DNA of 43,643 nucleotides from Mycobacteriaceae bacterium (GCA_903970145.1 CAJCHO010000122.1:1-43643); one strand, 5' to 3'; shown: positions 32,957 through 42,585, counted from the stretch's first letter. Made by a program: numbers and translations. The notes: generated by a model not told the origin, from the letters alone.

Positions 32957-33505
32957 ATGTCGAAGTCCAGCCAAATTCCGATCGAGCAAGGCCCCTACCG
33001 CGTAGAAGACTACCGGATCGGGGAGAGTGTCGGCTATCTCATCAAGCGCGTGCGCGCTGCGCTTGGCGTTGCCGTCGATCGCGAGATGGCGGCCTACGAC
33101 GTCTCCAACGAGCAGTGGACGATCCTCTTGATGCTGTCGGAAGGTCGCTACGAAACGGCGGCTGAACTGGCGCGCGGATCGGTGTGTGACACCGGCTCGA
33201 TGACGCGCATGCTCGACCGGCTTGAGGCCAAGGGTCTGGTGCAGCGCAAGCGCTGCGCCGAGGACCGGCGCGTAGTACGGATTGCTCTAAGCGAAGCCGG
33301 TCGCTCGCTTGCCGACATTCTTCCGGACGTGATGGTGAAGGTGCTCAACGCACACCTCGCCGGTTTCAGCAGTGCTGAGTTCGAACAATTGAAGAGCCTG
33401 CTCAGGCGCATGCTCGATAACGCCGAGAGCATCGGCAAGGATGAATCACGCGTGCGTGCTGCGGATGGCGCGGCGGCGCACGAATCAGGCGGTAAATTGA
33501 AATGA
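32957..33505 (+). CDS. MarR family transcriptional regulator
   Basis: The protein has 182 residues. The winged helix-turn-helix spans about residues 45-110 and contains TAAELARGSVCDTGSMTRML as the recognition region, followed by the wing LVQRKRCAEDRRVVRIALSE with the family's conserved Asp-Arg-Arg. Flanking helices provide dimerisation. It is the first gene of a multidrug efflux operon, and its stop codon overlaps the next start (ATGA). By analogy with EmrR it is expected to repress the operon until a phenolic or lipophilic compound binds. The palindrome at 32903-32916 is the likely operator. Confidence 0.93.
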   Translation: MSKSSQIPIEQGPYRVEDYRIGESVGYLIKRVRAALGVAVDREMAAYDVSNEQWTILLMLSEGRYETAAELARGSVCDTGSMTRMLDRLEAKGLVQRKRCAEDRRVVRIALSEAGRSLADILPDVMVKVLNAHLAGFSSAEFEQLKSLLRRMLDNAESIGKDESRVRAADGAAAHESGGKLK

Positions 33506-35013
33506 GATCGCATATGAGCACGCTACTGGATAGCGCTAAACGAAGCGCGCGCGAATACCTGCAGCCCGAGGTCGTCGCATGGGCAGCAACTACCACGGCC
33601 GCAGTTGCCGCTGCCGTCGTGACGGCGCTGATGATGGTTGGCTGCGCGACCGGCGACGGAGCGCAACGCGCGCAGGTGACGAGTCCGGAGGCCCTCGCCT
33701 CAGGGCAGACACTCTCCAGCATGCCCGAGGGTGGCACCTGGCCGGCCGACGCATGGTGGAAGGCTTTCGGGGACGCGCAACTGGACGCCCTGATCGATGA
33801 AGCCTTACGCGGCTCACCAAGCCTGCAGTTGGCGCAGGCGCGCCTGGCGCGCGCCAATGCCGCCGCAGTCGGAGCGGAATCGTCGCTGCTGCCGCAGGCC
33901 AGTCTCGCCGCCTCGTCGGAGCGCGGCAAATTCACGGCCAACTATATCTACCCACCACCGCTGGGTGGCGCGACCTACACCACCAATGAGCTGTTGCTGA
34001 ACCTTGGTTGGGATATCGACTTCTGGGGAAAAAATCGTGCACTGATCGACAGCGCCCACGCCTCGGTGAAGGCAGCCAGCGCGGATCGAGCCGCGGCGCA
34101 ACTGGCCCTGACTACCAGCATCGCGCGTAGCTGGTTCCAGCTACAGCGTCAGTATGAACTGAGCGATGTCGTAAAGGCGTCGATCAAGCAGCGTGAATCG
34201 ATTCTCGATCTGACGCGCCAGCGCGTGGGTGCGGGCCTTGATACGAATGTCGAGCTGCGCCAGGCCGAATCCCAATTGCCCCAGGCACGGGTGGATCTGG
34301 CGCAGATCGAAGAAAGCATTGCATTGACCCGCAACCAGCTGGCCGCGCTCACCGGCGCCGGTCCGGACCGTGGCATCACGATTGGCCGGCCGAGCGCACA
34401 GCTCGCGCCCGTCGCAGCCCTGCCGAGCGCCCTGCCGGCGCACCTCCTGGGTCGTCGTCCGGATCTGGTCGCAGCCCGCTGGCGCATCGAGAGTGCGCAA
34501 AGCAGCATCGACAATGCACGGGCCCAGTTCTATCCCGACATCAATCTGGTGGCGTCGGCCGGATTCATCAGCCTCGGTGGCTTTAAACTTCTCTCGCAGC
34601 CCGCTGAGAACACCGCGTTCGGTCCGGCATTGAGCTTGCCGATCTACCAGGGTGAATTGCGCGCCAATCTGCGCGGCACGGAGGCCAGCTACGATGCCGC
34701 GGTAGCGCAGTACAACCAGACGCTCATCGATGCCCTGCATGATGTCGCCGACCAGATTCGCTCGCTCCAGGCACTCGAACGCCAGGCCAGTGAAGAGGAT
34801 CTCGCGCTCTCGAAGATCGAGGACGGTTACTCCCTGGCCGTGCAACGCTATCGGGCCGGACTCGGAAACTACCTGACTGTCCTGACTGCCGAATCGGCGG
34901 TGCTGCAGCAACGGCGCGCCGCTACCGACATCCATGCCCGTCAGCGCGACGTCAGCGTCAGCCTGGTGCGCGCCCTGGGTGGCGGATTTCTTGATAACTC
35001 GAATACGCATTAA
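33502..35013 (+). CDS. NodT-family outer-membrane efflux lipoprotein
   Basis: The protein has 503 residues and forms the outer-membrane channel of a tripartite pump. After an unusually long N-terminal segment (about 40 residues) come a hydrophobic stretch and a lipobox-like site ending at Cys48 (MVGC); the -3 residue is Met, a mild deviation. The two OEP repeats are visible, with WWKAFGDAQLDALIDEAL at the start and the LGRRPDLVAARWRIESAQ motif at the second. It is coupled to marR through an ATGA overlap. A second start, ATG 33514, would shorten the leader by four residues. Confidence 0.9.
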   Translation: MRSHMSTLLDSAKRSAREYLQPEVVAWAATTTAAVAAAVVTALMMVGCATGDGAQRAQVTSPEALASGQTLSSMPEGGTWPADAWWKAFGDAQLDALIDEALRGSPSLQLAQARLARANAAAVGAESSLLPQASLAASSERGKFTANYIYPPPLGGATYTTNELLLNLGWDIDFWGKNRALIDSAHASVKAASADRAAAQLALTTSIARSWFQLQRQYELSDVVKASIKQRESILDLTRQRVGAGLDTNVELRQAESQLPQARVDLAQIEESIALTRNQLAALTGAGPDRGITIGRPSAQLAPVAALPSALPAHLLGRRPDLVAARWRIESAQSSIDNARAQFYPDINLVASAGFISLGGFKLLSQPAENTAFGPALSLPIYQGELRANLRGTEASYDAAVAQYNQTLIDALHDVADQIRSLQALERQASEEDLALSKIEDGYSLAVQRYRAGLGNYLTVLTAESAVLQQRRAATDIHARQRDVSVSLVRALGGGFLDNSNTH

Positions 35014-35043
35014 CGGGCGCGCTGCGCCTTTCTGGAGAAACAC

Positions 35044-36306
35044 ATGAACGCACCTTCGACTCCCGCGACCAACGGCAAGCCCTCGCGCAACCGCGTGCTG
35101 GCAATCCTCGCCGCGGTCTTCATCGTCGCCCTCGTCGGTTACGGCGTGTGGTATTACCTCGTCGGTAGCCACTACGAATCGACCGACGACGCCTATGTCG
35201 CCGGCAATGTAGTCCAGATCACGCCGCAGATCGCCGGCACCGTGGTGAGCATCAAGGTCGATGACACCGAGATCGTCAAGGCCGGGCAGGACTTGGTGAT
35301 GCTCGACAAGGCCGACGCGCAGGTCGCGCTCGACCAGGCCGAGGCCCAGCTCGCCCAGACGGTGCGCGAAGTGCGCAATCTGTACGCCAACAATGCCACC
35401 CTCGAGTCGAACATCGACGCGCGCAATGATGAAGTGGCTCGCAACCGTTCCGAAGTCGAGCGCGCCGCCGATGACTACCAGCGCCGTCAGGCACTACTCG
35501 CCAGTGGTGCGGTCTCCAGCGAAGAGCTCAAGCACGTCGAGAACACGCTGATCGCCGCGCGCAGCAACCTCGCCGGTGCCGAAGCCGCCCTGGTTGCGTC
35601 TCGCGAACAACTGGCGGCCAATCGCACCCTGACCGACGGCACCAGCGTCGAGCAGCATCCGAGCGTACTGCGCGCTGCTGCGCGCGTGCGCGAGGCCTAT
35701 CTGGCGGTTGCGCGCTCGAGCATTGTTGCGCCGGTAAACGGTCAAATCGCCAAGCGCACCGTGCAGGTCGGCCAGCGCGTCGCGCCGGGGACGCCCCTGA
35801 TGGCCATCGTGCCGCTTGACTACCTGTGGGTCGACGCCAATTTCAAGGAAGTGCAATTGCGCAGCATGAAGACCGGACAGCCGGTTACTCTCGAAGCGGA
35901 TCTCTATGGCGGCAAGGTCGAGTATCGCGGCCACATCGTGGGCCTCGCGGCCGGGACCGGGGGCGCCTTCTCGCTCTTACCCGCGCAGAACGCCACGGGT
36001 AACTGGATCAAGGTGGTACAGCGGCTGCCGGTACGTATTGCAATCGAGCCCGCCGATCTGCGCGATCATCCGCTGCGCGTAGGCCTGTCGATGGTTGCCA
36101 AGGTCAAGGTTGACGACCAGAGCGGCGCCCCGCTCGCCGTCAGCAATTCCGGCGAGCAAAGCGATGCGATCGTCGCCGTGGCCGAAGAAGCCGGTCCGAT
36201 CATCGAGCGCATTATCAAGGCCAATCTCGGCTCGGGTGCCAAGCTCGAAGTCACAGCACCTATCCATTCGGTCGTACACCCGCACGCTGCCACCGCAGCC
36301 CGCTAG
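35044..36306 (+). CDS. HlyD/EmrA-family membrane fusion protein
   Basis: The protein has 420 residues and is the periplasmic adaptor of the pump. One N-terminal membrane anchor (about 17-38) is followed by the EmrA-type motif YESTDDAYVAGNVVQITPQI, a lipoyl half-motif, a long coiled-coil hairpin (about 90-210), the second lipoyl half (VNGQIAKRTVQVGQRVAPGT) and a beta-barrel domain. The TGGAFSLLPAQNATGNWIKV segment is characteristic of EmrA/VceA-type adaptors working with MFS transporters. TGGAG lies 5-9 nt before the ATG. Confidence 0.92.
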   Translation: MNAPSTPATNGKPSRNRVLAILAAVFIVALVGYGVWYYLVGSHYESTDDAYVAGNVVQITPQIAGTVVSIKVDDTEIVKAGQDLVMLDKADAQVALDQAEAQLAQTVREVRNLYANNATLESNIDARNDEVARNRSEVERAADDYQRRQALLASGAVSSEELKHVENTLIAARSNLAGAEAALVASREQLAANRTLTDGTSVEQHPSVLRAAARVREAYLAVARSSIVAPVNGQIAKRTVQVGQRVAPGTPLMAIVPLDYLWVDANFKEVQLRSMKTGQPVTLEADLYGGKVEYRGHIVGLAAGTGGAFSLLPAQNATGNWIKVVQRLPVRIAIEPADLRDHPLRVGLSMVAKVKVDDQSGAPLAVSNSGEQSDAIVAVAEEAGPIIERIIKANLGSGAKLEVTAPIHSVVHPHAATAAR

Positions 36307-36317
36307 AGCAGCTCATC

Positions 36318-37889
36318 ATGTCCAGCATGGCACCCGCCAAAGCGGCACCGTTCCAGCCGCCTCCCCTTGAAGGGAGCGCGCGCATCCTCGGGACGGTGGC
36401 GCTGTCGCTTGCGACTTTCATGAACGTGCTCGACACGTCGATCGCCAACGTGTCGATTCCGGCGATCTCGGGTGATGTCGGCGTATCGACCAGTCAGGGC
36501 ACCTGGGTTATCACGTCCTTCGCGGTTGCCAATGCGATCGCCGTGCCGCTTACCGGCTGGCTGACACAGCGCTTTGGCGCGGTGCGCCTTTTCACGACCT
36601 CAGTGGTGCTGTTCGTGATCGCCTCGCTTTTGTGCGGGCTGGCACCCAACCTGACGGCCCTGATTGCCTTTCGCGTGCTGCAGGGAGCTGTCGCCGGCCC
36701 GATGATTCCCCTGTCGCAGACGCTGCTCCTGGCAAGCTATACGCGCGAGCGTGCCGGCGTGGCGCTCGGTATCTGGTCCATGACCACACTCGTCGCTCCG
36801 GTCGTAGGTCCGGTGCTTGGCGGCTATATCACCGACAACATCGCGTGGCCCTGGATCTTCTATATCAATGTCCCGATTGGTCTCATTGCGGCATACATTT
36901 CCTACACCATCTATCGCACGCGCGAGACTCCGACGCGCAAGCTGCCCGTCGACACGGTCGGCCTTGGTCTGTTGATCATCTGGGTGGGGTCCCTGCAGAT
37001 CATGCTCGACAAGGGCAAGGAGCTCGACTGGTTCAATTCACCGGCGATCCTCAGCCTGGCAATCATCGCCGCGATCTGCTTCGTCCTTTTTTTGGTGTGG
37101 GAATTGCTCGACAACGATCATCCGATCGTCGATCTGTCGCTATTCAAGCGCCGCAATTTCAGCTTTGGCGTGATCGGCGTCTCGGTCGCCTATGGCGTAT
37201 TTTTTGGCAACGTCGTCATCCTGCCGCTGTGGCTGCAAACCCAGATGGGCTATACCGCGACCGAGGCCGGGATCATGCTTGCCCCGGTGGGCCTGTTCGC
37301 GATCCTTCTGACACCCTTCGTCGGGCGCAATCTGCCGCGCATGGATCCACGCATGGTGGCGTCCTTCGCGTTCATCGTATTCGCGGTTGTTTCGTTCTTG
37401 CGTGCGGGATTCAATACCCAGGTGGACGCGGCCCACATCGTGGTCCCAACCATCCTGCAGGGTGCCGCGATGGCGACCTTCTTCCTGCCCCTGGTAGCAC
37501 TGACGCTCTCGGGGCTGCCTGGAGACCGGGTGGCCGCCGCGTCGGGCCTGTCGAATTTTGTGCGGATTACTGCCGGCGCCATCGGCGCGTCGGTGGTTAC
37601 CACGCTCTGGGACAATCGTTCGGCGATGCATCATGCCTATCTCACCGAGAACATCACGCGCTACGACCAGGTGGCGACCGGCACGGTGAATGCACTCACC
37701 AGCGGTGGTTTCACGGGTGACCAGTCGCTCGGTTTTATCGATCGGGTTCTCGATGGGCAGGCACGCATGCTTGGGGCCGACGATGTCTTCTGGATCTCCG
37801 GGATCATCTTCGTGATCCTGATCGGGCTGATCTGGTTTGCCAAACCTGAACGCGCGGCAGCACCTGTCGACGCGGGCGGCGCACACTAA
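36318..37889 (+). CDS. EmrB/QacA-type MFS drug efflux transporter (DHA2, 14 TMS)
   Basis: The protein has 523 residues with about 14 hydrophobic segments. The family pattern includes LDTSIANVSIPAISGDVGVS in the first span, the WVITSFAVANAIAVPLTGWL segment, and motif C-like PVVGPVLGGYITD, typical of proton antiporters. Together with the adaptor and outer-membrane protein it forms a tripartite pump exporting hydrophobic compounds. It starts 11 bp after the EmrA-like gene. The substrate is unknown. Confidence 0.92.
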   Translation: MSSMAPAKAAPFQPPPLEGSARILGTVALSLATFMNVLDTSIANVSIPAISGDVGVSTSQGTWVITSFAVANAIAVPLTGWLTQRFGAVRLFTTSVVLFVIASLLCGLAPNLTALIAFRVLQGAVAGPMIPLSQTLLLASYTRERAGVALGIWSMTTLVAPVVGPVLGGYITDNIAWPWIFYINVPIGLIAAYISYTIYRTRETPTRKLPVDTVGLGLLIIWVGSLQIMLDKGKELDWFNSPAILSLAIIAAICFVLFLVWELLDNDHPIVDLSLFKRRNFSFGVIGVSVAYGVFFGNVVILPLWLQTQMGYTATEAGIMLAPVGLFAILLTPFVGRNLPRMDPRMVASFAFIVFAVVSFLRAGFNTQVDAAHIVVPTILQGAAMATFFLPLVALTLSGLPGDRVAAASGLSNFVRITAGAIGASVVTTLWDNRSAMHHAYLTENITRYDQVATGTVNALTSGGFTGDQSLGFIDRVLDGQARMLGADDVFWISGIIFVILIGLIWFAKPERAAAPVDAGGAH

Positions 37890-37909
37890 GTCCTGTCACA
37901 AGGCGCAGC

Positions 37910-37930
37910 GTCGGCCCATCTTGGGCTGAC
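37910..37930. terminator. Hairpin after the efflux operon
   Basis: A 9-bp stem (37910-37918 with 37922-37930, one G-T wobble) closes on a 3-nt loop, 20 bp after the emrB-like stop. It has no T-run and overlaps the possible -35 of the next gene, so termination is uncertain. Confidence 0.45.
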
Positions 37931-37953
37931 CCTTGGCTGTGCTCCCGTATACT
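37926..37953 (+). promoter_or_regulatory. Possible promoter of the kup gene
   Basis: CTGACC (37926-37931) and TATACT (37948-37953) are spaced 16 bp, about 50 bp before the kup start. The -10 is good and the -35 is moderate. The -35 lies in the preceding hairpin. Confidence 0.4.
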
Positions 37954-38003
37954 CGGGTTTTCGTGGTGCACACGAACGCGCGGGTACAGGCGGTCCAACT
38001 CCC

Positions 38004-39896
38004 TTGGCAAACTCCCAATCTGAATCTGCACGGCCAGCTGCGCCGATAGTCGCAGGACCGCTCGGTGCGCTCATGCTCGGCGCGCTTGGCATCGTCTACG
38101 GTGATATCGGAACCAGCCCCCTCTATACCCTGAAGACCGCGCTCGAATGGGCGGGAGGCGCGACTGCCGAGGCAGCCTTTGGCATGTTGTCGCTGATCGT
38201 CTGGACCTTGATCATCACCACCTCGATCAAGTATGTCGCGCTGGTAATGCGCGCGGACAACGATGGCGAGGGCGGCATTCTGGCCCTGATGGCGCGCCTG
38301 ACCGCGGGTGGTCAACGCAGGCCGGCACTGCTCGCTATCGGCATGCTCGGTGCGGCGCTTCTGATTGGTGACGGCGCGATCACGCCGGCCATCTCGGTTC
38401 TGAGCGCGCTCGAGGGCCTGAAGATCCCCGTGCCCGCGCTGGCGCGTTTCGTACTGCCTCTCGCGTGTGCGATCCTGATAGGTCTGTTCGCCTTGCAGCA
38501 CAAGGGTACCGCGGTGATTGGACGCCTGTTCGGGCCGGTCATGATCGTGTGGTTTGTCAGCATCGGCGTGCTTGGCGCGATCTCGGTGGCCGATCACCCG
38601 GAGATCCTGCTCGCCCTGAATCCGGCCTACGGGGTGCGCTACCTCGCTGGCCACGGTTTGACGGGATTCACCGTTCTAGGGGCCGTGTTCCTGAGTGCGA
38701 CGGGAGCTGAGGCGCTGTACGCCGACATGGGGCATTTCGGGGCGCGACCGATTCGACTGTCCTGGTATGGCCTGGTACTGCCGGCGCTCGTGCTTAACTA
38801 TGCAGGTCAGGCGGCGCTGGTGGTGAGCGGGCAGGCGATCGGCGACGCCAATCCTTTCTTTCTGCTCGGACCGGCTTGGCTGCAGCTGCCGATGGTGGGT
38901 CTAGCGACGGTCGCAACCATCATCGCCAGTCAGTCGATCATCAGCGGTGTTTTCTCGATGACGCGCCAGGCGATTCAACTGGGCCTGTTTCCACGGATGC
39001 GCATTACCCAGACCTCCGCGACCGGCTATGGCCAGATTTACGTTGGCTCGGTGAACTGGCTGTTGATGGTTCTTACTCTCGGACTGGCGATTGGCTTTGG
39101 TTCGTCGGACAATCTCGCGGCAGCCTTCGGGATCGCGGTCTCGATGACCATGTTCCTCACTACCCTGTTGCTCTATCACGTGATGCGTGAGCAGTGGCGC
39201 TGGCCACTCGCGATCGTGCTCGGCATCGCCGTTCCCCTGGCGCTGGTCGATGTATCCTTCGTGTCTGCGAATCTGACCAAGGTCGCCGAAGGCGGTTGGG
39301 TCCCTCTGGTGGCTGGAGCGATTATCTTCACGGTGATGCAAGCCTGGCATAAGGGCCGAGTGGCGCTACTCGGACAGATCGAACGCGAGACCATGCCGAT
39401 GGAATTGTTCATGGGTTCGCTCAGCTCCGATGTGCACGTAGACGGCATTGCCGTCTACCTGTCGCGGCGCGGCGACATGGTTCCGGTCGCGCTGCTGCAT
39501 TCCGTCAAGCACTTCCATGTGCTGCACAAATATAACGTCATTCTGAGCGTGGAGACCGACCATGTACCGCGCGTGGCCGCGAGCGCACGGGCCAGCGTGA
39601 CCCTGCTCGGTGAGGGCTTTGCGCGGGTGGTGCTGCGCTACGGCTTCATGCAGGCGCCCGATCTTGCCGCGGATCTCAAGCGCTGCGACATTGGCTGCCC
39701 GGACTTCGACATGATGCAGACAAGCTTCGTTCTTTCACGCATCTGGATCGTCCTGGCCGAAAAAGGAAAGCGTCGAATCAATCCGCTTTTTGCGCGAATG
39801 TTCGAGTGGATGCATCGCAACGAGACCGGCGCGACCGAATTTTTTCGCATCCCCCTCAATCGGATTGTCGAGCTCGCCGTCCAGATCGCCCTCTAG
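38004..39896 (+). CDS. kup: Kup-family potassium uptake protein
   Basis: This 630-residue inner-membrane K+/H+ symporter of the KUP/HAK/KT family has about 12 spans in residues 17-430 and a cytosolic C-terminal domain. The signature GIVYGDIGTSPLYTLK is at residues 29-44, and further conserved blocks are RADNDGEGGILALMA, GAVFLSATGAEALYADMGHFG and SQSIISGVFSMTRQAIQLG. The start is TTG 38004; no better ATG gives the full first span, although ATG codon 24 lies within it. It is a single gene convergent with the MBL-fold gene, with 5 bp between stops. Confidence 0.94.
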   Translation: MANSQSESARPAAPIVAGPLGALMLGALGIVYGDIGTSPLYTLKTALEWAGGATAEAAFGMLSLIVWTLIITTSIKYVALVMRADNDGEGGILALMARLTAGGQRRPALLAIGMLGAALLIGDGAITPAISVLSALEGLKIPVPALARFVLPLACAILIGLFALQHKGTAVIGRLFGPVMIVWFVSIGVLGAISVADHPEILLALNPAYGVRYLAGHGLTGFTVLGAVFLSATGAEALYADMGHFGARPIRLSWYGLVLPALVLNYAGQAALVVSGQAIGDANPFFLLGPAWLQLPMVGLATVATIIASQSIISGVFSMTRQAIQLGLFPRMRITQTSATGYGQIYVGSVNWLLMVLTLGLAIGFGSSDNLAAAFGIAVSMTMFLTTLLLYHVMREQWRWPLAIVLGIAVPLALVDVSFVSANLTKVAEGGWVPLVAGAIIFTVMQAWHKGRVALLGQIERETMPMELFMGSLSSDVHVDGIAVYLSRRGDMVPVALLHSVKHFHVLHKYNVILSVETDHVPRVAASARASVTLLGEGFARVVLRYGFMQAPDLAADLKRCDIGCPDFDMMQTSFVLSRIWIVLAEKGKRRINPLFARMFEWMHRNETGATEFFRIPLNRIVELAVQIAL

Positions 39897-39901
39897 CCCA
39901 G

Positions 39902-40810
39902 CTAGCCGGCATTGACCAGTACATCCGAGTCCACACGCGCGGCGTTGCTGCGAACCAGATCGCGCACCAGCCAGTCGACCAACTCGGCCGGTTCCAGATG
40001 CAGGTAGCGCGTATTGGTCGCGGCAACATAAGGGATGCCGGCCAAGCGTCCCGGCAACTCGTCGAGCCGGATCGCCTGATGATCGAGCAGCAGGAACTTG
40101 AGGAACACCTTCAATGCATAGCGCGCATGGCTGACCGGGTCTGAGCTCATGCGGTCGATACGCGAAAACGCGCGCGCGAGAGACTCGTCGATTGTCTCGA
40201 AGGGACTCCCATGACCCGGGATCACCAGGCGCACCTCGAGCCCCGCAATCATCTCGAGCGTGGCGCGCGCCTGCGCAAATCCAGACTCACCAACCAGCTC
40301 CGGAAAAATCACGCCAAAGCCGTTCTCCCAGAATGCGTCAGCCGAGATCAGGATCGCCTCGGCCGGACAATACAGCACCATCGAGTGCGGATCATGCCCG
40401 GGTGACGCCAAGACCTGCCAGAGCAGGTCGCCCAGTTCAATCTCGTCACCGGCGGCTATCGTGCCGTCAAACGCGAAGCGCTCCAGGGTTTGCCCGGTCT
40501 GGACGGCGTTCAGTTCAGTGCTGCGCCAGTTGGCTATCGAATCGGCCTCAGCGACCGGAATCAGGGTACGCGGCGACCAGCGCTCCTGCAGTGCGTGATT
40601 TCCGCCACAGTGGTCCGAGTGCAGATGCGTGTTCACCAGCAGGTCCAGAGGACGGGCTCCCAGACCCAGGCCGACGAGCGCAAGCGTCTGGTCGGCGTGC
40701 GAGGCATAACCGGAATCAATCAGCGCGCTGTGGTTGCGACCTGTGAAAAGGATATTGTTCGAGGACAGCCAGCCGCGCTCGAACACATGCATCGATGCGG
40801 GAAGCTTCAT
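39902..40810 (-). CDS. MBL-fold metallo-hydrolase
   Basis: The protein has 302 residues from ATG 40810, which overlaps the preceding gene's stop (ATGA) on the minus strand; the longer frame to 40909 runs into that gene. The metallo-beta-lactamase signature THLHSDH is at residues 61-67 (His62, His64, Asp66, His67), followed by the SPGHDPHSM His, the SADAFW Asp and the IPGHG His. A C-terminal helical extension of about 90 residues follows. The family includes glyoxalase II and thioesterase-like enzymes; the substrate is unknown. As the last gene of the acyl-CoA operon, a thioester or lactone substrate is plausible. Confidence 0.88.
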   Translation of the reverse strand: MKLPASMHVFERGWLSSNNILFTGRNHSALIDSGYASHADQTLALVGLGLGARPLDLLVNTHLHSDHCGGNHALQERWSPRTLIPVAEADSIANWRSTELNAVQTGQTLERFAFDGTIAAGDEIELGDLLWQVLASPGHDPHSMVLYCPAEAILISADAFWENGFGVIFPELVGESGFAQARATLEMIAGLEVRLVIPGHGSPFETIDESLARAFSRIDRMSSDPVSHARYALKVFLKFLLLDHQAIRLDELPGRLAGIPYVAATNTRYLHLEPAELVDWLVRDLVRSNAARVDSDVLVNAG

Positions 40811-41460
40811 GACGCCGGACCTTGTTTGCGCTGCAATCCAACGGGGACCTCGCGTGCGGCCTTGAAGCCAGCGCTCGAAAAGAATTCGTCGCCCTCGAGA
40901 AAAGCACAAAGCATGTCGCGCGCCTCATAGCCCCAGAACTGCCTGTCTTCTATCACCGAGGTCGGAACCCCGAAAACCTTGGCGGAAATCGCACGTTGAC
41001 CATTTTCGCGCAGCGCTTGCTTGACTGCCGGGGTATCGATATCAGCGGGGCTAACGCGAAGCTCATCGAGCAGCTCGCCAAAGGCGATGGTGTGGGACGG
41101 CAGGTGCCCTTGTTGCCACACGAAGCGGAAGATGCGTGCAACTACCGCGACCGGAACGACACCGTCCGCGCCGCAGGCCAGTGCGAGGCGCAACAAGGGC
41201 AGCGGATTGAAAGGATGCTCGGGGGGCATCGTCAGGGCGATGTTGTCGCGATGGGCGAGCCAGCTGACATGCTCGAAGGTCCAGGTTCGCTTTGGAGCGA
41301 GTTCCGCGGGTCCGACGTTGCGCCAGTGGTCGAGCAGTCCCGCAAAAAGCAAGGGACGCGGGGCGATGCGCGCGCGCGTCGCGAGCTCGGCGAGGCCGGT
41401 TGATTGCAGGTAGGCGAACGGCGAGATGAAATCGAAATACCAGTCGATGACTGGACTCAT
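40807..41460 (-). CDS. 2-hydroxychromene-2-carboxylate isomerase / kappa-GST family protein (DsbA fold)
   Basis: The protein has 217 residues. It has a thioredoxin fold with helical insertion, starting with the family motif WYFDFISPFAYLQ, whose Ser13 corresponds to the glutathione-activating serine of NahD and kappa-class GSTs. The C-terminal FGVPTSVIEDRQFWGYEARDML matches the cis-Pro and FWG region. NahD isomerises hydroxychromene carboxylate in naphthalene degradation, but no other naphthalene genes are here, so a glutathione-dependent isomerase of other specificity is more likely. ATG 41460 overlaps the stop of the DUF1289 gene and the stop overlaps the MBL-fold gene start, both by ATGA. 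Confidence 0.88.
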   Translation of the reverse strand: MSPVIDWYFDFISPFAYLQSTGLAELATRARIAPRPLLFAGLLDHWRNVGPAELAPKRTWTFEHVSWLAHRDNIALTMPPEHPFNPLPLLRLALACGADGVVPVAVVARIFRFVWQQGHLPSHTIAFGELLDELRVSPADIDTPAVKQALRENGQRAISAKVFGVPTSVIEDRQFWGYEARDMLCAFLEGDEFFSSAGFKAAREVPVGLQRKQGPAS

Positions 41461-41669
41461 TTGGGCTCCCCAATGCGTGCGCGACGCAGGACGATATGCG
41501 CCAGCACCGCATGCTTGTAGCCATCCGATGCGCTTGCCCAATTGGCGATCTCGTCGAGCGTACGCAGGCAACCCGCGCACAGACCACCTGGCGCACTGTC
41601 GAGAAGCTCGTCCATGAGGCACACCGAGATGCACGGAGAGGCGGGAGTGCCTGGCAGTGGGGCGTTCAT
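41457..41669 (-). CDS. DUF1289 family small cysteine-rich protein
   Basis: The protein has 70 residues. It shows the DUF1289 pattern: SPCISVCLMD near the start, CAGCLRTLDEIANWASAS in the middle and a final basic helix. The four cysteines (C-x3-C and C-x2-C) suggest metal or iron-sulfur binding, which is inference. It is fully embedded in the operon by ATGA overlaps on both sides (HMG-CoA lyase stop at 41666-41668, isomerase start at 41460). It is easily missed because a longer frame runs through it. Function unknown. Confidence 0.85.
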   Translation of the reverse strand: MNAPLPGTPASPCISVCLMDELLDSAPGGLCAGCLRTLDEIANWASASDGYKHAVLAHIVLRRARIGEPK

Positions 41670-42574
41670 GCGCTGCGTCTGGCTGCCAGTGCATTGCCGG
41701 CGCGTGACTCGGTGCGGCGTCCGAGCAAGCCGCTGATCCACTGGCCGGTCGAAACGATGGCATCCAGATCGATGCCGGTATCGATACCGATTCCCTGCAG
41801 CATGAACAAGACATCCTCGGTGGCGACATTGCCGGTGGCGCCACGCGCGTAGGGACAACCGCCAAGTCCCGCCGTCGAGGCATGAAAGATATTTATTCCG
41901 ACCTCGAGACTGGCATAGATGTTTGCGATCGCCTGGCCATAGGTATCGTGAAAGTGTCCCGACAGGCGCTCGATGGGGAACACCGCGGCCGCAGCCTCCA
42001 TCACGGCACGGGTTCGTTTGGGCGTGCCAACCCCGATCGTGTCGGCAATATCGATTTCGTCGCAGCCGAGCGCCGCGAGCCGCTCTACGACGTCGACCAC
42101 AGCCCCGACCGGCACCTCTCCCTGATAGGGACAGCCCAGAGAGCAGGAGATGCTGCCGCGCAGGCGCACGCGCGCGGCCTTGGCGGCGGCCGCGACCGGT
42201 ACAAAGCGCTCGATGCTCTGGGCGATCGAGCAATTGATATTGCGCTGTGAGAATGCCTCGGACGCTGCGCTGAAGATCACGACTTCGTCGGCGCGCGCGG
42301 CCAGGGCGGCCTCGAATCCCTGGAGATTGGGAGTCAGCACCGAGTAGATCGTACCGGGGCGCCGCACGATCTGCGCCATCACCTGTGCTGAATCGGCCAT
42401 CTGCGGCACCCACTTGGGCGATACGAAGGCGCCCGCCTCGAGATTGGCGACGCCGGCCGCCGACAACCGGTCACACAACTCGACCTTGACCTCGAGGGGA
42501 ACGGCGGCCCTCTCGTTTTGCAGTCCGTCGCGCGGACCGACTTCGACAATCTTGACCTGCTCAGGTAGTTTCAT
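41666..42574 (-). CDS. Hydroxymethylglutaryl-CoA lyase
   Basis: The protein has 302 residues. It splits HMG-CoA into acetyl-CoA and acetoacetate, the last step of leucine and acyclic-terpenoid catabolism. The TIM-barrel motifs are complete: EVGPRDGLQNE (Arg15, Asp16), SISCSLGCPYQG, IADTIGVGTP, GHFHDTYGQAIANI (metal-binding His) and the signature GLGGCPYARGATGNVATED with the catalytic Cys. ATG 42574 is preferred to a TTG two codons upstream; GAGGGAG lies just upstream. It corresponds to liuE/mvaB of LIU operons. It lies 11 bp after the dehydrogenase gene. Confidence 0.94.
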   Translation of the reverse strand: MKLPEQVKIVEVGPRDGLQNERAAVPLEVKVELCDRLSAAGVANLEAGAFVSPKWVPQMADSAQVMAQIVRRPGTIYSVLTPNLQGFEAALAARADEVVIFSAASEAFSQRNINCSIAQSIERFVPVAAAAKAARVRLRGSISCSLGCPYQGEVPVGAVVDVVERLAALGCDEIDIADTIGVGTPKRTRAVMEAAAAVFPIERLSGHFHDTYGQAIANIYASLEVGINIFHASTAGLGGCPYARGATGNVATEDVLFMLQGIGIDTGIDLDAIVSTGQWISGLLGRRTESRAGNALAARRSA

Positions 42575-42585
42575 CGACAACTCCC

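Noticed and set aside
40807-41460. Naphthalene degradation gene nahD
   Set aside because: The fold and motif match, but no other naphthalene pathway gene is present; the context is acyl-CoA metabolism.
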